NCBI RefSeq assembly: GCF_001468485.1
Contig: NZ_LODI01000046.1
Span: 104,431 to 168,430, forward strand
Source of the DNA: Pseudoalteromonas sp. H71
Lineage (GTDB): Bacteria > Pseudomonadota > Gammaproteobacteria > Enterobacterales > Alteromonadaceae
Direction: 5' to 3'
Length of the DNA: 64,000 nt
This document shows, piece by piece, positions 48,804 through 58,888 of this stretch; position 1 is the first letter of the stretch; each line of letters opens with the position of its first letter. Position numbers and translations under genes: made by a program. A model generated the notes under the pieces. That model was not told the origin of the DNA. It saw only the letters and a list, made by a program, of their open reading frames with translations, and ran no database searches.

Positions 48804-49024
48804 TTGCTTTCCTCATTCCAAGCAAGTTAAAAGAATAATCTACCCTTAATATATAACATCCATACTGCAACAGTGTGACAATGCTTGATAGGTCTTATGT
48901 CCTTATCAATTAAAAAACGGCAATGTATGAATTTTTAAGGGAGGATTTATTTAAACAAAACGTGCTTTTCGTTTCATTTAATGTTGAAATTGACATTAAA
49001 TAATTTACAAGTCAATAGCTAACT

Positions 49025-49804
49025 ATGATCACTGTTATTTCACCTGCAAAAAATCTTGATTACGACACGCCACCGGCAACCGATAAGTTCACTCAGCCTG
49101 AATTACTCGAGCATAGCGAGGAACTCATGAAAGTATGCCGTGAACTAACACCTGCGCAAATTGGCAGTTTAATGAAAATTAGCGACAAGCTTTCAGGCCT
49201 TAACGCAGCGCGTTTTAGCGAATGGTCGCAACCTTTTACCTCTGATAACGCCAAGCAAGCCGCACTTGCTTTTAATGGTGACGTATACGGTGGGTTAGAG
49301 GCGAGCACGTTAACTGCAAGTGACCTTGATTATGCGCAAAGCCATTTGCGTATATTATCTGGATTATATGGTTTATTAAAACCGCTTGATTTAATGCAAG
49401 CGTACCGACTAGAAATGGGCACTAAGCTTGAAAACTCGCGAGGTAAAAACCTGTATGAGTTTTGGGGCAGTATTATTGCTGACAAACTAAACGAAGTAAT
49501 AAAAGCACAAGATGCACAATATCTCGTTAACCTAGCTTCAAACGAATACTTCAAAGCGGTAGATAAAAAAGCGCTTAACGCGCAAATTATTACGCCGCAC
49601 TTTAAAGACTGTAAAAATGGGCAATATAAGGTCATTAGTTTCTACGCTAAAAAAGCGCGTGGCATGATGGCGCGTTACATTATAGAAAACCAAGTAACGC
49701 AGTTAAGTCAGCTAAAAGAATTTACCGTTGCAGGTTATTACTTTAGCGCTGAGGCAACAACTAAAGAGTTAGAGCCTGTATTTATGCGCGACGAACAAAG
49801 CTAA
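49025..49804 (+). CDS. yaaA: YaaA, peroxide stress protein
   Basis: 259 residues. The family pattern is [16 protein letters not shown] at the N-terminus, [32 protein letters not shown] block, and [13 protein letters not shown] [10 protein letters not shown]. coli YaaA limits free iron and oxidative damage under peroxide stress. In E. coli it lies near talB, as it does near tal here, in the opposite direction. Confidence 0.95.
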   Translation: MITVISPAKNLDYDTPPATDKFTQPELLEHSEELMKVCRELTPAQIGSLMKISDKLSGLNAARFSEWSQPFTSDNAKQAALAFNGDVYGGLEASTLTASDLDYAQSHLRILSGLYGLLKPLDLMQAYRLEMGTKLENSRGKNLYEFWGSIIADKLNEVIKAQDAQYLVNLASNEYFKAVDKKALNAQIITPHFKDCKNGQYKVISFYAKKARGMMARYIIENQVTQLSQLKEFTVAGYYFSAEATTKELEPVFMRDEQS

Positions 49805-49832
49805 CGTGTTAAATACAGCTAAACATATATTT

Positions 49833-49859
49833 AAAAAGCCATGCAATGCATGGCTTTTT
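49833..49859 (+). terminator. Terminator after yaaA
   Basis: AAAAAGCCATGC and GCATGGCTTTTT form a 12-bp stem with a 3-nt loop. Confidence 0.8.
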
Positions 49860-49877
49860 ATATGCTGGCGCTAAACT

Positions 49878-49924
49878 TGCACCTATGAGTAAAGTATTCA
49901 CATTATTATTTACTCATAGGTGCA
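49878..49924 (+). promoter_or_regulatory. Hairpin over the MscS ribosome-binding site
   Basis: A perfect 16-bp inverted repeat (TGCACCTATGAGTAAA with TTTACTCATAGGTGCA) with a 15-nt loop ends 5 nt before the MscS ATG. The right arm contains the likely ribosome-binding site AGGTG (49918-49922), so folding would hide it. This suggests translational control. Confidence 0.5.
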
Positions 49925-49929
49925 CAAAA

Positions 49930-50886
49930 ATGATCAGCATACCCTCGATAACAGAAGCCGAAAAACTTATCGAAGAAAAACTCGGCGGTTGGTTTGATGT
50001 TGTTATAAGTCACATCCCTAATTTTATAGTGGCGGTTATTATTGCCATTATATTTTCAATGCTAGCGCGCTTTGCTGGCAACCTAATGAAAAACATTTTG
50101 CGCCGTTCACTCGACTCACAACAAATAGCCGATTTAATGGCCTCTATATTTAAGGTTATTGTACTGTGTGTTGGGGTGTTTATAGCGCTAGATTTTGTGG
50201 GGTTAAAAGGTACGGTTACCTCTTTATTAGCCGGTGCGGGTATTGTTGGTTTAGCCATAGGTTTTGCGTTTCAAGATATGACCGAAAACTTGATTGCGGG
50301 TATCGCAATGGGTATACGCAAACCCTTTAAAACAGGAGACGTAATAGAAACCGACGACGTGTTTGGCTCAGTACACTCAATAAACCTGCGCAACACGCTA
50401 ATAGAAAGCTTTTACGGGCAGTTAATCTTAGTGCCTAACAAGGTGTTGTTTAGAAATGTGTTAAAAAACTACACCACACTCGGGGTTAGGCGCATCGAAG
50501 TACCGGTAGGCATTTCGTATGGTGACGACATAGAAAAAGCGAAAGAAGTTATTGTAGATAAGATTAACGATTTGGACTTTGTTATTCGTAAAAACGAAAC
50601 CGATGTTTATGCCGAAGGCTTTGGTGACAGTAGCATTAATTTATTGGTGTGGTTTTGGATTAAATACCCAGGTGAACCAGACTTTATGACAGTGCGCCAT
50701 AAAGGTGTAGTCGCCGTTAAACAAGCGTTGGATGAAGCTGATATTAGTATTCCATTTCCTATTCGTACGCTCGATTTTGGTATTAAAGGCGGTGAAAAAC
50801 TCGATGCCATGATCAGCGATAAAATAAGCCAGCAATCATCAAATAAAGGCAACGCTAGTGGAGCAGATTCAAGCCAAAACGAATAA
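49930..50886 (+). CDS. mscS: MscS-family small-conductance mechanosensitive channel
   Basis: 318 residues from the ATG at 49930, chosen for the AGGTG 7 nt upstream; a longer frame to 49846 would run through the yaaA terminator. Three N-terminal membrane segments, then the pore helix TSLLAGAGIVGLAIGFAFQDMTENLIAG, then the beta domain and C-terminal portal (RIEVPVGISYGDD). The tail is Ser-rich. It relieves turgor on hypo-osmotic shock. The hairpin over its ribosome-binding site may set expression. Confidence 0.88.
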   Translation: MISIPSITEAEKLIEEKLGGWFDVVISHIPNFIVAVIIAIIFSMLARFAGNLMKNILRRSLDSQQIADLMASIFKVIVLCVGVFIALDFVGLKGTVTSLLAGAGIVGLAIGFAFQDMTENLIAGIAMGIRKPFKTGDVIETDDVFGSVHSINLRNTLIESFYGQLILVPNKVLFRNVLKNYTTLGVRRIEVPVGISYGDDIEKAKEVIVDKINDLDFVIRKNETDVYAEGFGDSSINLLVWFWIKYPGEPDFMTVRHKGVVAVKQALDEADISIPFPIRTLDFGIKGGEKLDAMISDKISQQSSNKGNASGADSSQNE

Positions 50887-50993
50887 ATGAGCCATTAATA
50901 CCATTGGGAATTATTTACTCACTCTTAGCGCACTTTTACATTTATATGTGCGCCGTTAGCTAAAGAAAAAATGACTTACGAGTCACAACAACT

Positions 50994-51023
50994 AAATGCA
51001 GCTTTATAAAGCTGCATTTTTTT
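50994..51023 (+). terminator. Terminator after mscS
   Basis: AAATGCAGC and GCTGCATTT form a 9-bp stem with an 8-nt loop and a T7 tail. Confidence 0.8.
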
Positions 51024-51131
51024 ATGGCTACTTAAATGTTTGAGAAGGTGAGAACAACGTTAACTAATTATAAATTTATGTCTACTTACCTTTTGAGATG
51101 AAATTGGAAGCGGGCTATGTAATATATCGAT

Positions 51132-51402
51132 AAGGCTAAGGCTATTGTGTAGTTACTTCCCGAAACCGACGATAACGCAGCATAAATATAAAACATGCAG
51201 TAACCTTTGAGGTCCCCCCATAGGTTGCTTCTCCTTGTTGCTTAAAGAATAGGTCATAAAGAGCAAGTAGGGCATATGAGCTGTATACGACTTTAAGTTA
51301 TACGTACATAGGCGTAGTCATTAAAATAATGCAGAAGTAGGGACCGAGCTTACTGGGTCACAAATCGCGCACCTTAGTTATGTTACGCCTAGATAGAACA
51401 CG
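51132..51402. repeat. Intergenic element B, diverged relative of element A
   Basis: It shares ordered blocks with element A: the AAGGC-rich start, CGATAACGCAGCATAAATA...AACATGC (51170-51197), TTGTTGCT, ACTGGGTCACAAA...CGCGC (51352-51370) and CGCCTAGATAGAAC at the right end. An extra stretch of about 100 bp lies in the middle. The inverted repeats of element A are largely lost here. Confidence 0.6.
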
Positions 51403-51655
51403 CTTTAATAATGGCAGTTAAACAGGCCTAGCCTTAATATAAATTTATTATTTAAAGGGTAAATTGTTTAGGCAAATATCAGGTTGTAAGGTATGCAATT
51501 TACAATTGGTCTTTGGCGGTAAATAAGAGGTAATTAAAGCAAGTTTATTTTTGTAGTTAATGTGAGTTGTAAGTAACTACAGGCACAAAAAAGGCGCAGC
51601 ATGTGTTGGAGTTGCGCGCTGCGCCTAGGATCAATTGAGTTAATAAAAGTGTGAT

Positions 51656-51976
51656 TTAAATAACACTAATTTTGTTACGAATGATTTTAACCCCATCCAT
51701 ATTTTCTAAAAATTTTTGTGCAAGCGCACGTTCAAAACCTGTTTGCGCTTGACCATGTAATACTACCTCGCCATCTTTAACCTGAACGCGAATATTGCTT
51801 AATGCAAAGTTAGGGTTAGTACGAAGTGTGCTGGTAATGGTTTGTTGTAGGTTAGGTTGAGTTGCTACGCTGCTCACTACGGCTAGGTGCGTTGCTGCAC
51901 TCACTTTGGTAGCACATGCTAACAAAAATAAACAACAAAACGAAACTAAAGCAATAGTTAACTTTAAGCGGTTCAT
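51656..51976 (-). CDS. BON-domain lipoprotein
   Basis: 106 residues. The N-terminus has a hydrophobic stretch with lipobox LLAC (Cys21), so a lipoprotein is likely. The BON domain spans about residues 43-106: LQQTITSTLRTNPNF, VQVKDGEVVLHGQAQT, and IIRNKISV. BON domains bind membranes in osmotically induced periplasmic proteins such as OsmY. No partner gene is adjacent on the same strand. Confidence 0.8.
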   Translation of the reverse strand: MNRLKLTIALVSFCCLFLLACATKVSAATHLAVVSSVATQPNLQQTITSTLRTNPNFALSNIRVQVKDGEVVLHGQAQTGFERALAQKFLENMDGVKIIRNKISVI

Positions 51977-52177
51977 AACTCAATCCTTTTATATCAATTA
52001 AAAATTTAGCCAAACCATTAAGTATTCTGGCTATTCTGTCTCTAATAATACAAGTTCAGTGCCATTGTTAATTTATTGAAATATAAGGTTATTTCATTAA
52101 GTGGGAATTCAGGTGGGCAATAATTACATTTAAATGGGTAGGTGTTACATGCTCTGGTTACATTTGTAACGCGTATT

Positions 52178-52201
52178 AAAAAGCCGGCATGCTCCGGCTT
52201 T
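52178..52201 (-). terminator. Terminator after srmB
   Basis: AAAGCCGG and CCGGCTTT form an 8-bp stem with a 6-nt loop. On the minus strand T follows. Confidence 0.75.
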
Positions 52202-52217
52202 GGTAAAAAATGCTAAG

Positions 52218-53444
52218 TTATTTTTTCTTTTTAACTTTCGCTTTTTTCTTCGCTTTCATTTTTACCGGATCTTTACGCTTTTTAGCGGGTGGCTTAGCTT
52301 CTTTATGCTGCGGCTCTATGCCTTTAATTACACGACGTTTAAGCTTTTGTTCAATGTAGCGTTCTACTTTGTACAAAATACCAATATCGTGCGCTTCCAC
52401 TAATGATATAGCGATACCTTTTTTACCTGCACGACCCGTACGGCCAATTCGGTGTACATATACGTCAGCTGTTCGTGGCATGTCAAAGTTAATAACATGG
52501 CTAATGTCAGATACGTCAATACCTCGGGCGGCTACATCTGTTGCAATCAATATTTTAGTGCGGCCGCTATGAAAGTTTTCCATTGCTTTCATGCGCTTGT
52601 CTTGGGGCATTTCACCACGCAGCCAGGCGGCTTTTACGCCGTTATTAGTTAATTCACCAATGAGTGTTTCTAAACGCTCACGGGTTTTAACAAACACAAT
52701 AGCTTTACTAACGTCTGGGCCGTTAAGGGTATTGACTAAAAGTTCTAGTTTATGGTGGTAATCATCAGCAAGGTGAACCCACTGGTGAATTTTAGCTTTT
52801 TCTTTGCGTGACGATTCAGCTTCAAGTAGAGCAGGGTCGTTTAATGTGGTTTCTGCAAATCGCTCTACGCTGTCGCCCTCAAGGGTAGCAGAGAACAAAA
52901 AGCACTGACGGCGGTTTTTAGCTTCGTCACAAATACGGCTCATTTCTTTTTTGAAACCCATGTCTAGCATGCGGTCGGCTTCATCAATAATAAGCATTTC
53001 GACGTGTTCAGCATGAAAGTTTTCAGTTTCAAGGTATTCCATTAATCGCCCTGGAGTGGCAATTAACACGTCGTTATTTTTTTCAAAAATTTCTTTATGC
53101 GTTCCGTAGTTAATACCGCCGGTTACTACACCTATTTTCAGGTGCGTACGTTTTGCTAGTAACTCACATTGCTCATGAATTTGATAAGCCAGCTCACGTG
53201 TTGGGGTCATTATTAATACGCGGGCAAAACCAGGTTCACGGCGCGGAAAATCCAATAAGTATTGAATAGCAGGAATTAAAAATGCCGCTGTTTTACCTGT
53301 GCCTGTTGGCGCAGACGCTAAAATATCACGTCCCTGAAGGGCTTCAGGAATAGCTTGCTGTTGAATACTGGTTGGCGTTTCGTAACCCATTTTATTAATG
53401 GCGTCGAGTAATTTGGTATCAAGATCAAATTCAGAAAATTGCAT
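52218..53444 (-). CDS. srmB: SrmB, DEAD-box RNA helicase
   Basis: 408 residues from the ATG at 53444 (MQFSEFDLD); a longer frame to 53564 would overlap trmN6 and lacks coding character. Helicase motifs are GYETPTSIQQQAIP (Q), APTGTGKT, PTRELA, DEAD in IIDEADRMLD, SAT, and HRIGRTGRAGKKG. The C-terminal tail is rich in Lys, as in SrmB. It helps assemble the 50S subunit. Divergent from trmN6 by 75 bp, as in E. coli. Confidence 0.93.
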   Translation of the reverse strand: MQFSEFDLDTKLLDAINKMGYETPTSIQQQAIPEALQGRDILASAPTGTGKTAAFLIPAIQYLLDFPRREPGFARVLIMTPTRELAYQIHEQCELLAKRTHLKIGVVTGGINYGTHKEIFEKNNDVLIATPGRLMEYLETENFHAEHVEMLIIDEADRMLDMGFKKEMSRICDEAKNRRQCFLFSATLEGDSVERFAETTLNDPALLEAESSRKEKAKIHQWVHLADDYHHKLELLVNTLNGPDVSKAIVFVKTRERLETLIGELTNNGVKAAWLRGEMPQDKRMKAMENFHSGRTKILIATDVAARGIDVSDISHVINFDMPRTADVYVHRIGRTGRAGKKGIAISLVEAHDIGILYKVERYIEQKLKRRVIKGIEPQHKEAKPPAKKRKDPVKMKAKKKAKVKKKK

Positions 53445-53519
53445 AGAGTGTCTAAAATAGTGGACAATTACCTTGATTATACGCGCTATGCTGCGCTTGG
53501 TGAATGAAAAGGTGAAAAA

Positions 53520-54221
53520 ATGTCTGGTTTTGCATTTAAACAATTTAAGGTTGAACACGACCATTGCGCAATGAAGGTTTCAACCGACGGCATTTTGCTT
53601 GGCGCGTGGGCAAACTTAACAGATGCAAACACGTTATTAGATATTGGCACAGGCACAGGGTTATTGGCGTTAATGTGTAAGCAGCGCAGGCCAACATTGA
53701 GTATTACCGCGGTTGAAATAGATAAAAACGCATACAATCAAGCATTACAAAACGTAGCAAATAGTCCGTGGCCAAATATAACTATTCAGCACCAAACTAT
53801 TCAAAACTTTAATAGTGATGCTCCCTTTGACGTAATCATTTCTAATCCGCCTTATTTTAATCACAGTCTAAAAGGCAATAATGCTGCCCGAAACACTGCA
53901 CGCCATACTGATGGTTTAAGCTTTGAGGAGTTAATTAACGCGTTTAGGCAACTCAGTCATTCACAGTCACGATTTTGTTTAATACTGCCAAGCACTGAGG
54001 CTGAGGTATTTATTGAACTTGCCGTTAAACATGGACTTTATTTAAATGCACACTGCCAAGTACAAGCGACACCTGGCAAACCTATAAGCCGCAGTTTAAT
54101 GACATTTAGCTACCTACAATCACAAACCGACAATTCAACGCTATGCATTAGAGAGTTAAACAACAATTACACCACTGATTACGTTGCTTTGTGTAAGGCG
54201 TTTTATTTAAAAATGACGTAA
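53520..54221 (+). CDS. trmN: TrmN6 (YfiC), tRNA1(Val) m6A37 methyltransferase
   Basis: 233 residues. SAM-binding motif DIGTGTGLLALM (about residues 41-52) and the catalytic NPPYF (about residues 109-113) show an adenine-N6 methyltransferase. FKQFKVEHDHCAMKVSTDGILLGAW at the start is typical of YfiC. It modifies A37 of tRNA1(Val). The divergent partner srmB matches E. coli. Confidence 0.94.
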   Translation: MSGFAFKQFKVEHDHCAMKVSTDGILLGAWANLTDANTLLDIGTGTGLLALMCKQRRPTLSITAVEIDKNAYNQALQNVANSPWPNITIQHQTIQNFNSDAPFDVIISNPPYFNHSLKGNNAARNTARHTDGLSFEELINAFRQLSHSQSRFCLILPSTEAEVFIELAVKHGLYLNAHCQVQATPGKPISRSLMTFSYLQSQTDNSTLCIRELNNNYTTDYVALCKAFYLKMT

Positions 54222-54372
54222 CTGTATGGATGATTATCTAATAATAAAGGATAGTTTACCTATAATGCATACGTATTCAGTTGTTATTTAATCAATCTCA
54301 AGACTAGTGTTAACCACTTGTAAATAACGAAGAGCATGTTGTTTAGCTCGCCAACATTTGGAAACACACACT

Positions 54373-56382
54373 ATGAAGCTGAATAAAATTGTCATCACCG
54401 CCGGTTTAAGCCTAGATTTGCTTTTACCTAACCTTGCAGCTGCTACACCCACTACGTTTGTTCATTTATTTGAATGGAGTTGGCCCGATGTCGCACAAGA
54501 GTGTGAGCAGTTTTTAGGACCAAAAGGGTACGCTGCTGTACAGGTTTCTCCACCTAACGAACATATTACAGGCAACCAATGGTGGACTCGCTATCAACCT
54601 GTGAGCTACCAACTGCAAAGCCGGGGCGGTAACCGAACGCAGTTTGTAGATATGGTTAACCGTTGTAAAAGTGCAGGGGTCGATATTTATGTAGATACCC
54701 TAATTAACCACATGGCAGCTGGGAGTGGGAATGGCGTAGCGGGTAGCACGTTTGGGAATAAACAATACCCAATTTATAGCCCACAAGATTTTCATGAAAG
54801 CTGCTCAATTAACCCAGAAGATTACGGTAATAACCGTTATCGCGTTCAAAACTGTGAGCTGGTAGGGCTTGCCGACTTAAACACATCTTCAAATTACGTG
54901 CAAAATACCATAGCGGCTTATATTAATGACCTTCAAGCTATTGGAGTAAAAGGCTTTAGGTTTGACGCGGCTAAACACGTAGCCGCTAGCGATATTCAAA
55001 GCCTTATGGCTAAAATAAACGGCTCGCCGTTGGTCTTTCATGAAGTGATTGATCAGGGAACAGAAGCCGTTGATGCCTCTGAGTATTTAAGTACAGGGCT
55101 TGTTACCGAGTTTAAATACAGTACACAACTCGGTAATACATTTAGAAATGGCTCACTTGCGTGGCTAAGTAATTTTGGTGAAGGGTGGGGCTTTATGCCA
55201 AGCTCGTCGGCGGTCGTATTTGTAGATAATCACGACAATCAGCGCGGGCATGGTGGTGCGGGTAATGTAATTACTTTTGAAGATGGCCGTTTATACGACC
55301 TAGCTAACGTATTTATGTTGGCGTATCCGTATGGTTACCCAAAAGTGATGTCGAGTTACGATTTTCATGGTGATACCGATGCAGGCGGGCCAAGTGTTCC
55401 CGTTCATAACAATGGTAATTTAGAATGCTTTGCAAGCAATTGGAAGTGTGAGCACCGGTGGTCATATATTGCTGGTGGCGTTGATTTTAGAAATAACACC
55501 GCCGACAACTGGGCTGTGACAAATTGGTGGGATAACACGAATAATCAGATTTCATTTGGTCGCGGTAGCTCAGGTCATATGGCTATTAACAAAGAAGACT
55601 CAACGCTTAATGCTACTGTGCAAACAGACATGGCACCTGGTCAATATTGTAATGTATTAAAAGGTGAATTGTCGGGCGATGCTAAAAGTTGTAGCGGTGA
55701 GGTTATAACCGTTAATAATAACGGCACTATTAATTTAAATGTGGCGCCGTGGGATGCCATGGCAATTCATAAAAACGCTAAGTTATCACAAGGGTCGACT
55801 TCAACCCCGAATGGTGATTGGCAGCGTACCGTTATTTTTATTAACGCACAAACCCAAAGTGGGCAAGATATGTTTGTACGTGGCGGAATAGATCATACCT
55901 ATGCCAATACAAATTTAGGAAGAAACTGCCAAACAACCAATGTTGAATGCGCGATGCCTATTCGCCATAACAATTTAAAAAATGCCACTACAAGTCTATG
56001 GAAAGCAAACGATAACTTCCTAGATTGGTACGGTATTGAAAGCGGGCAAAGTACGCAAGCAGAGGGGACAGCAGCCGATTGGACTACAAACGTGTGGCCA
56101 AGTGCGTATGGTACACAAAAAACAGTGACCAACGATGGTTTTGGCGTTACACCGCTTAATATTTGGGGTGAACACTACTGGATGCTAGATGTCGATATGG
56201 ATTGCAGCAAAGCGGTGAATGGGTGGTTTGAGGTAAAAGCATTTGTAAAAAATGGTCAAGGTTGGGAAAGCGATATAAACCAAGCCAATACGCCCTATGC
56301 CAGTACTAACCATGTGGCGCAGTGCGGAAAAATTAATATGTTTAAATTTAATAGCTCAAGTGTAGATATTCGTAGCTTTTAA
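54373..56382 (+). CDS. amyA: Secreted chloride-dependent alpha-amylase (GH13, AHA type)
   Basis: 669 residues from the ATG at 54373, the length of P. haloplanktis AHA precursor. Signal peptide of 24 residues ends LAAA, with an Asp inside its hydrophobic core. The mature start is [13 protein letters not shown]. Catalytic residues are Asp of GFRFDAAKH, Glu of FHEVIDQG and Asp of [10 protein letters not shown]; Arg of GFRFD and Asn of VDNHDN match the chloride-site residues. About 190 C-terminal residues (from near TSTPNGDWQ) correspond to the propeptide reported to aid secretion in AHA. It breaks starch internally outside the cell. Confidence 0.95.
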   Translation: MKLNKIVITAGLSLDLLLPNLAAATPTTFVHLFEWSWPDVAQECEQFLGPKGYAAVQVSPPNEHITGNQWWTRYQPVSYQLQSRGGNRTQFVDMVNRCKSAGVDIYVDTLINHMAAGSGNGVAGSTFGNKQYPIYSPQDFHESCSINPEDYGNNRYRVQNCELVGLADLNTSSNYVQNTIAAYINDLQAIGVKGFRFDAAKHVAASDIQSLMAKINGSPLVFHEVIDQGTEAVDASEYLSTGLVTEFKYSTQLGNTFRNGSLAWLSNFGEGWGFMPSSSAVVFVDNHDNQRGHGGAGNVITFEDGRLYDLANVFMLAYPYGYPKVMSSYDFHGDTDAGGPSVPVHNNGNLECFASNWKCEHRWSYIAGGVDFRNNTADNWAVTNWWDNTNNQISFGRGSSGHMAINKEDSTLNATVQTDMAPGQYCNVLKGELSGDAKSCSGEVITVNNNGTINLNVAPWDAMAIHKNAKLSQGSTSTPNGDWQRTVIFINAQTQSGQDMFVRGGIDHTYANTNLGRNCQTTNVECAMPIRHNNLKNATTSLWKANDNFLDWYGIESGQSTQAEGTAADWTTNVWPSAYGTQKTVTNDGFGVTPLNIWGEHYWMLDVDMDCSKAVNGWFEVKAFVKNGQGWESDINQANTPYASTNHVAQCGKINMFKFNSSSVDIRSF

Positions 56383-56418
56383 ACTTATGCGTTAAGTTTA
56401 GCCTTGTGCATTACTACT

Positions 56419-56450
56419 AAAGCCAAACACCTAAGCGTGTTTGGCTTTTT
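56419..56450. terminator. Bidirectional terminator between amylase and fldB
   Basis: AAAGCCAAACAC and GTGTTTGGCTTT form a 12-bp stem with a 6-nt loop. Confidence 0.85.
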
Positions 56451-56474
56451 ACTGCAACCATTGCGCTTGAGCAG

Positions 56475-56996
56475 TTAAAGCGTTTCGCCGTACTCGGTCA
56501 TTACTTGCTCAACCCAGCTGGCTATGCGTTCATCGCTTAGCTCGTACTGGCTGTCTTCATCAAGGGCGAGCCCTACAAACTGTTTGCCATCGGGGGTGAG
56601 TGCCTTTGAAGCTTCAAACTCGTAGCTGCTGTCGTTTGGCCAAAAGCCAAGTTGTGTAAATGTTTGTGTGTTTATTTCGTCGTGCAGCATACCCAGAGCG
56701 TCTTGAAACCACTGTCCGTAACCTTGCTGGTCGCCCATGCCAAATAAAGCAATAGTTTTACCATGTAGGTTTACATCTTTTATGTCGTCCCATTTTGACT
56801 CCCAGTCTTCTTGTATTTCGCCAAAGTCCCATGTTGAAATACCAAAGATGATAAAGTCGTACTGCTCTGCATTTTTTAGTGGTTCGTCTTTAATATTGTG
56901 AAGGCTGACTATATCGTCACCAATAAGGTCACGAATTTTTTCTGCTGCCATTTCGGTGTAGCACGTAGTAGAGCCAAAAAATAAACCAATTTGCAT
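56475..56996 (-). CDS. fldB: FldB-type flavodoxin
   Basis: 173 residues from the ATG at 56996 ([15 protein letters not shown]); the longer frame to 57143 is unlikely. The FMN phosphate loop is FGSTTCYTE, with the 50s loop [17 protein letters not shown] and the 90s loop [14 protein letters not shown]. It is a long-chain flavodoxin, an electron carrier. Its place next to xerD, divergent, matches E. coli fldB-xerD-dsbC-recJ. Confidence 0.92.
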   Translation of the reverse strand: MQIGLFFGSTTCYTEMAAEKIRDLIGDDIVSLHNIKDEPLKNAEQYDFIIFGISTWDFGEIQEDWESKWDDIKDVNLHGKTIALFGMGDQQGYGQWFQDALGMLHDEINTQTFTQLGFWPNDSSYEFEASKALTPDGKQFVGLALDEDSQYELSDERIASWVEQVMTEYGETL

Positions 56997-57132
56997 CGTA
57001 TTTATCACTGTGTAATTGCCTGATATGATAGGCTCAAGTTTACCGTAAGGTATTTTTAATTGATACCTTAGCAAAGCATGAGAGCATAATGTGACAACGC
57101 TATCTGACGATTTTTCAGAAAATAAAAGCAGT

Positions 57133-58017
57133 ATGAGCACCAATAGCGACTACCTAGAAACCTTTTTAGATAGCCTTTATTTAGAGCAAGGTGTAAGCGA
57201 AAACACATTAAGTGCTTACCGCAGCGATTTAGATAAGTTTTGCCAGTTTTTAAAAGGCGAAAACTTAATGACGGTAACAGGGCACGACATTGAAAGCTAT
57301 TTAGCGCACCGGGTCGACTTAGGCCTAAAGCCGCGCAGTACAGCGCGCAGTATTAGTGCGTTAAAACGGTTTTATCAGTATTTTGTACGTGAAAAACTGA
57401 TTACCGATACACCTATGTTAAACATTGCTCAACCCAAAGCGGGGCAATCGTTACCTAAAACACTTTCTGAAGCCGAAGTAGAAGCGCTTCTTAACGCCCC
57501 CAATACTGAAGAGCCAATGGGACTGCGCGATAAGGCGATGCTTGAGTTACTTTACGCCACTGGTCTGCGTGTCAGTGAGTTGGTTGGGCTACGTATGGAG
57601 CAAATTAACTTACGCCAAGCGGTTGTGTTTGTAAAAGGTAAAGGCAACAAAGAGCGCTTAGTGCCGCTGGGCGAAGAAGCCATGCATTGGCTTGAGCTTT
57701 TTTTAAAAGTTGGGCGCGCACAAATGATCAAACACGCCACCGACTTTGTATTTCCGTCAAAGCGTGGTGTAGGCATGACTCGACAAACCTTTTGGCATAG
57801 AATCAAACACTATGCTATTTTGGCATCGGTTGAGTCGCCATTATCACCCCACACATTGCGCCATGCATTTGCTACGCATTTATTAAATCATGGGGCCGAT
57901 TTACGTGTTGTACAAATGATGCTGGGACACAGCGACCTATCAACAACGCAAATTTATACTCATGTTGCTAATGAACGGTTAAAATCGGTACACGCGCAGC
58001 ATCATCCGCGTGCTTAA
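57133..58017 (+). CDS. xerD: XerD, site-specific tyrosine recombinase
   Basis: 294 residues from the ATG at 57133; a GTG at 57091 would add 14 residues and has a GAGAG site, so the start is uncertain. Catalytic residues are Arg in ATGLRVSEL, Lys in [27 protein letters not shown] and Tyr in TQIYTHV. With XerC it resolves chromosome dimers at dif. It is followed after 62 bp by dsbC. Confidence 0.95.
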   Translation: MSTNSDYLETFLDSLYLEQGVSENTLSAYRSDLDKFCQFLKGENLMTVTGHDIESYLAHRVDLGLKPRSTARSISALKRFYQYFVREKLITDTPMLNIAQPKAGQSLPKTLSEAEVEALLNAPNTEEPMGLRDKAMLELLYATGLRVSELVGLRMEQINLRQAVVFVKGKGNKERLVPLGEEAMHWLELFLKVGRAQMIKHATDFVFPSKRGVGMTRQTFWHRIKHYAILASVESPLSPHTLRHAFATHLLNHGADLRVVQMMLGHSDLSTTQIYTHVANERLKSVHAQHHPRA

Positions 58018-58079
58018 TTTGAAATTAAATAGTATTAAGCCGGTCAATATATTAAGTATTTTTAGGATAGAGAGAAGTT

Positions 58080-58808
58080 ATGAAAAAATTAATGTTAGCA
58101 GGTGCCATGTTGTGCACAAGTATGAGTGCATTGGCAAATGACGTTGCAGTAACGCCAAATGCTAATGATCCTATTGTTACTAAGTTTGCGGCACTTGGCG
58201 TAACAGTTAAGCAAATAAATCCAAGCCCAGTGGCTGGTTTAAAAGAGCTAATTACAAACAAAGGCGTGTTATACGCAAGCCCAGATGGTCAGTTTTTAAT
58301 GCAAGGCACGTTAATCGATTTAGAAAATCGTAGTAACCTAACAGAGCAAGCTTTAAATAGCGTGCGTGCTGAAGGTATTACAGATTATGAAGAGTCGATG
58401 ATTGTGTACAAAGCACCAAACGAAAAACACAGCATCACTGTATTTACTGATATTAGCTGTGGTTATTGTCGTAAATTACACCGTGAACTAAACGATTTGC
58501 TTGATGCGGGTATTACCGTTAAGTATTTAGCGTTTCCACGTGGTGGCTTACAAGGTTCGGGCTACGCAGATTTAATGAATGTATGGTGTGCGAAAGATCA
58601 ACAAGAGGCGTTAACAGAAGCTAAAGCAGGTGAAAGTACCACGGTAGTTGCAGGTTGCAGTGCGCCCATTGCTGAGCATTATCAGCTAGGCCAAAGCTTT
58701 GGTATTAGTGGCACGCCAGCCATTATTTTAGATGACGGCACAATGATCCCAGGTTACCAACCTGCTGCTGCATTAAAAGCAGCGTTAGATGCTAATAAAG
58801 CATCTTAA
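58080..58808 (+). CDS. dsbC: DsbC, periplasmic disulfide isomerase
   Basis: 242 residues with a signal peptide ending ALA (residue 20). An N-terminal dimerisation domain is followed by the thioredoxin-like domain, with active-site CGYC in FTDISCGYCRKLH and cis-Pro in GTPAI. It rearranges wrong disulphides. It lies between xerD and recJ, the conserved order. A terminator follows. Confidence 0.95.
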   Translation: MKKLMLAGAMLCTSMSALANDVAVTPNANDPIVTKFAALGVTVKQINPSPVAGLKELITNKGVLYASPDGQFLMQGTLIDLENRSNLTEQALNSVRAEGITDYEESMIVYKAPNEKHSITVFTDISCGYCRKLHRELNDLLDAGITVKYLAFPRGGLQGSGYADLMNVWCAKDQQEALTEAKAGESTTVVAGCSAPIAEHYQLGQSFGISGTPAIILDDGTMIPGYQPAAALKAALDANKAS

Positions 58809-58826
58809 TAACGTGTTTACGTTTAT

Positions 58827-58851
58827 AAAAAGGCCTTAATGGCCTTTTTTT
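58827..58851 (+). terminator. Terminator after dsbC
   Basis: AAAAAGGCC, a 5-nt loop, then GGCCTTTTT with extra T, 19 bp after the stop. Confidence 0.8.
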
Positions 58852-58888
58852 GTCTTTTTAATACGACTCAATAAGTTAAAAAACCTGC

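Larger units (their letters stand above)
50887..51655. other. Intergenic region after mscS
   Basis: 769 bp without a believable gene. In order it holds a terminator (50994-51023), an AT-rich stretch, element B (51132-51402, relative of element A), and the tail leading to the BON gene. Confidence 0.6.

Noticed and set aside
53445..53564. N-terminal extension of srmB
   Set aside because: The extra 40 residues overlap trmN6 and are unlike SrmB; MQFSEFDLD at 53444 is the usual start.
54261..54266. TATAAT before the amylase as a full promoter
   Set aside because: No matching -35 within 16 to 18 bp, so only a partial match.
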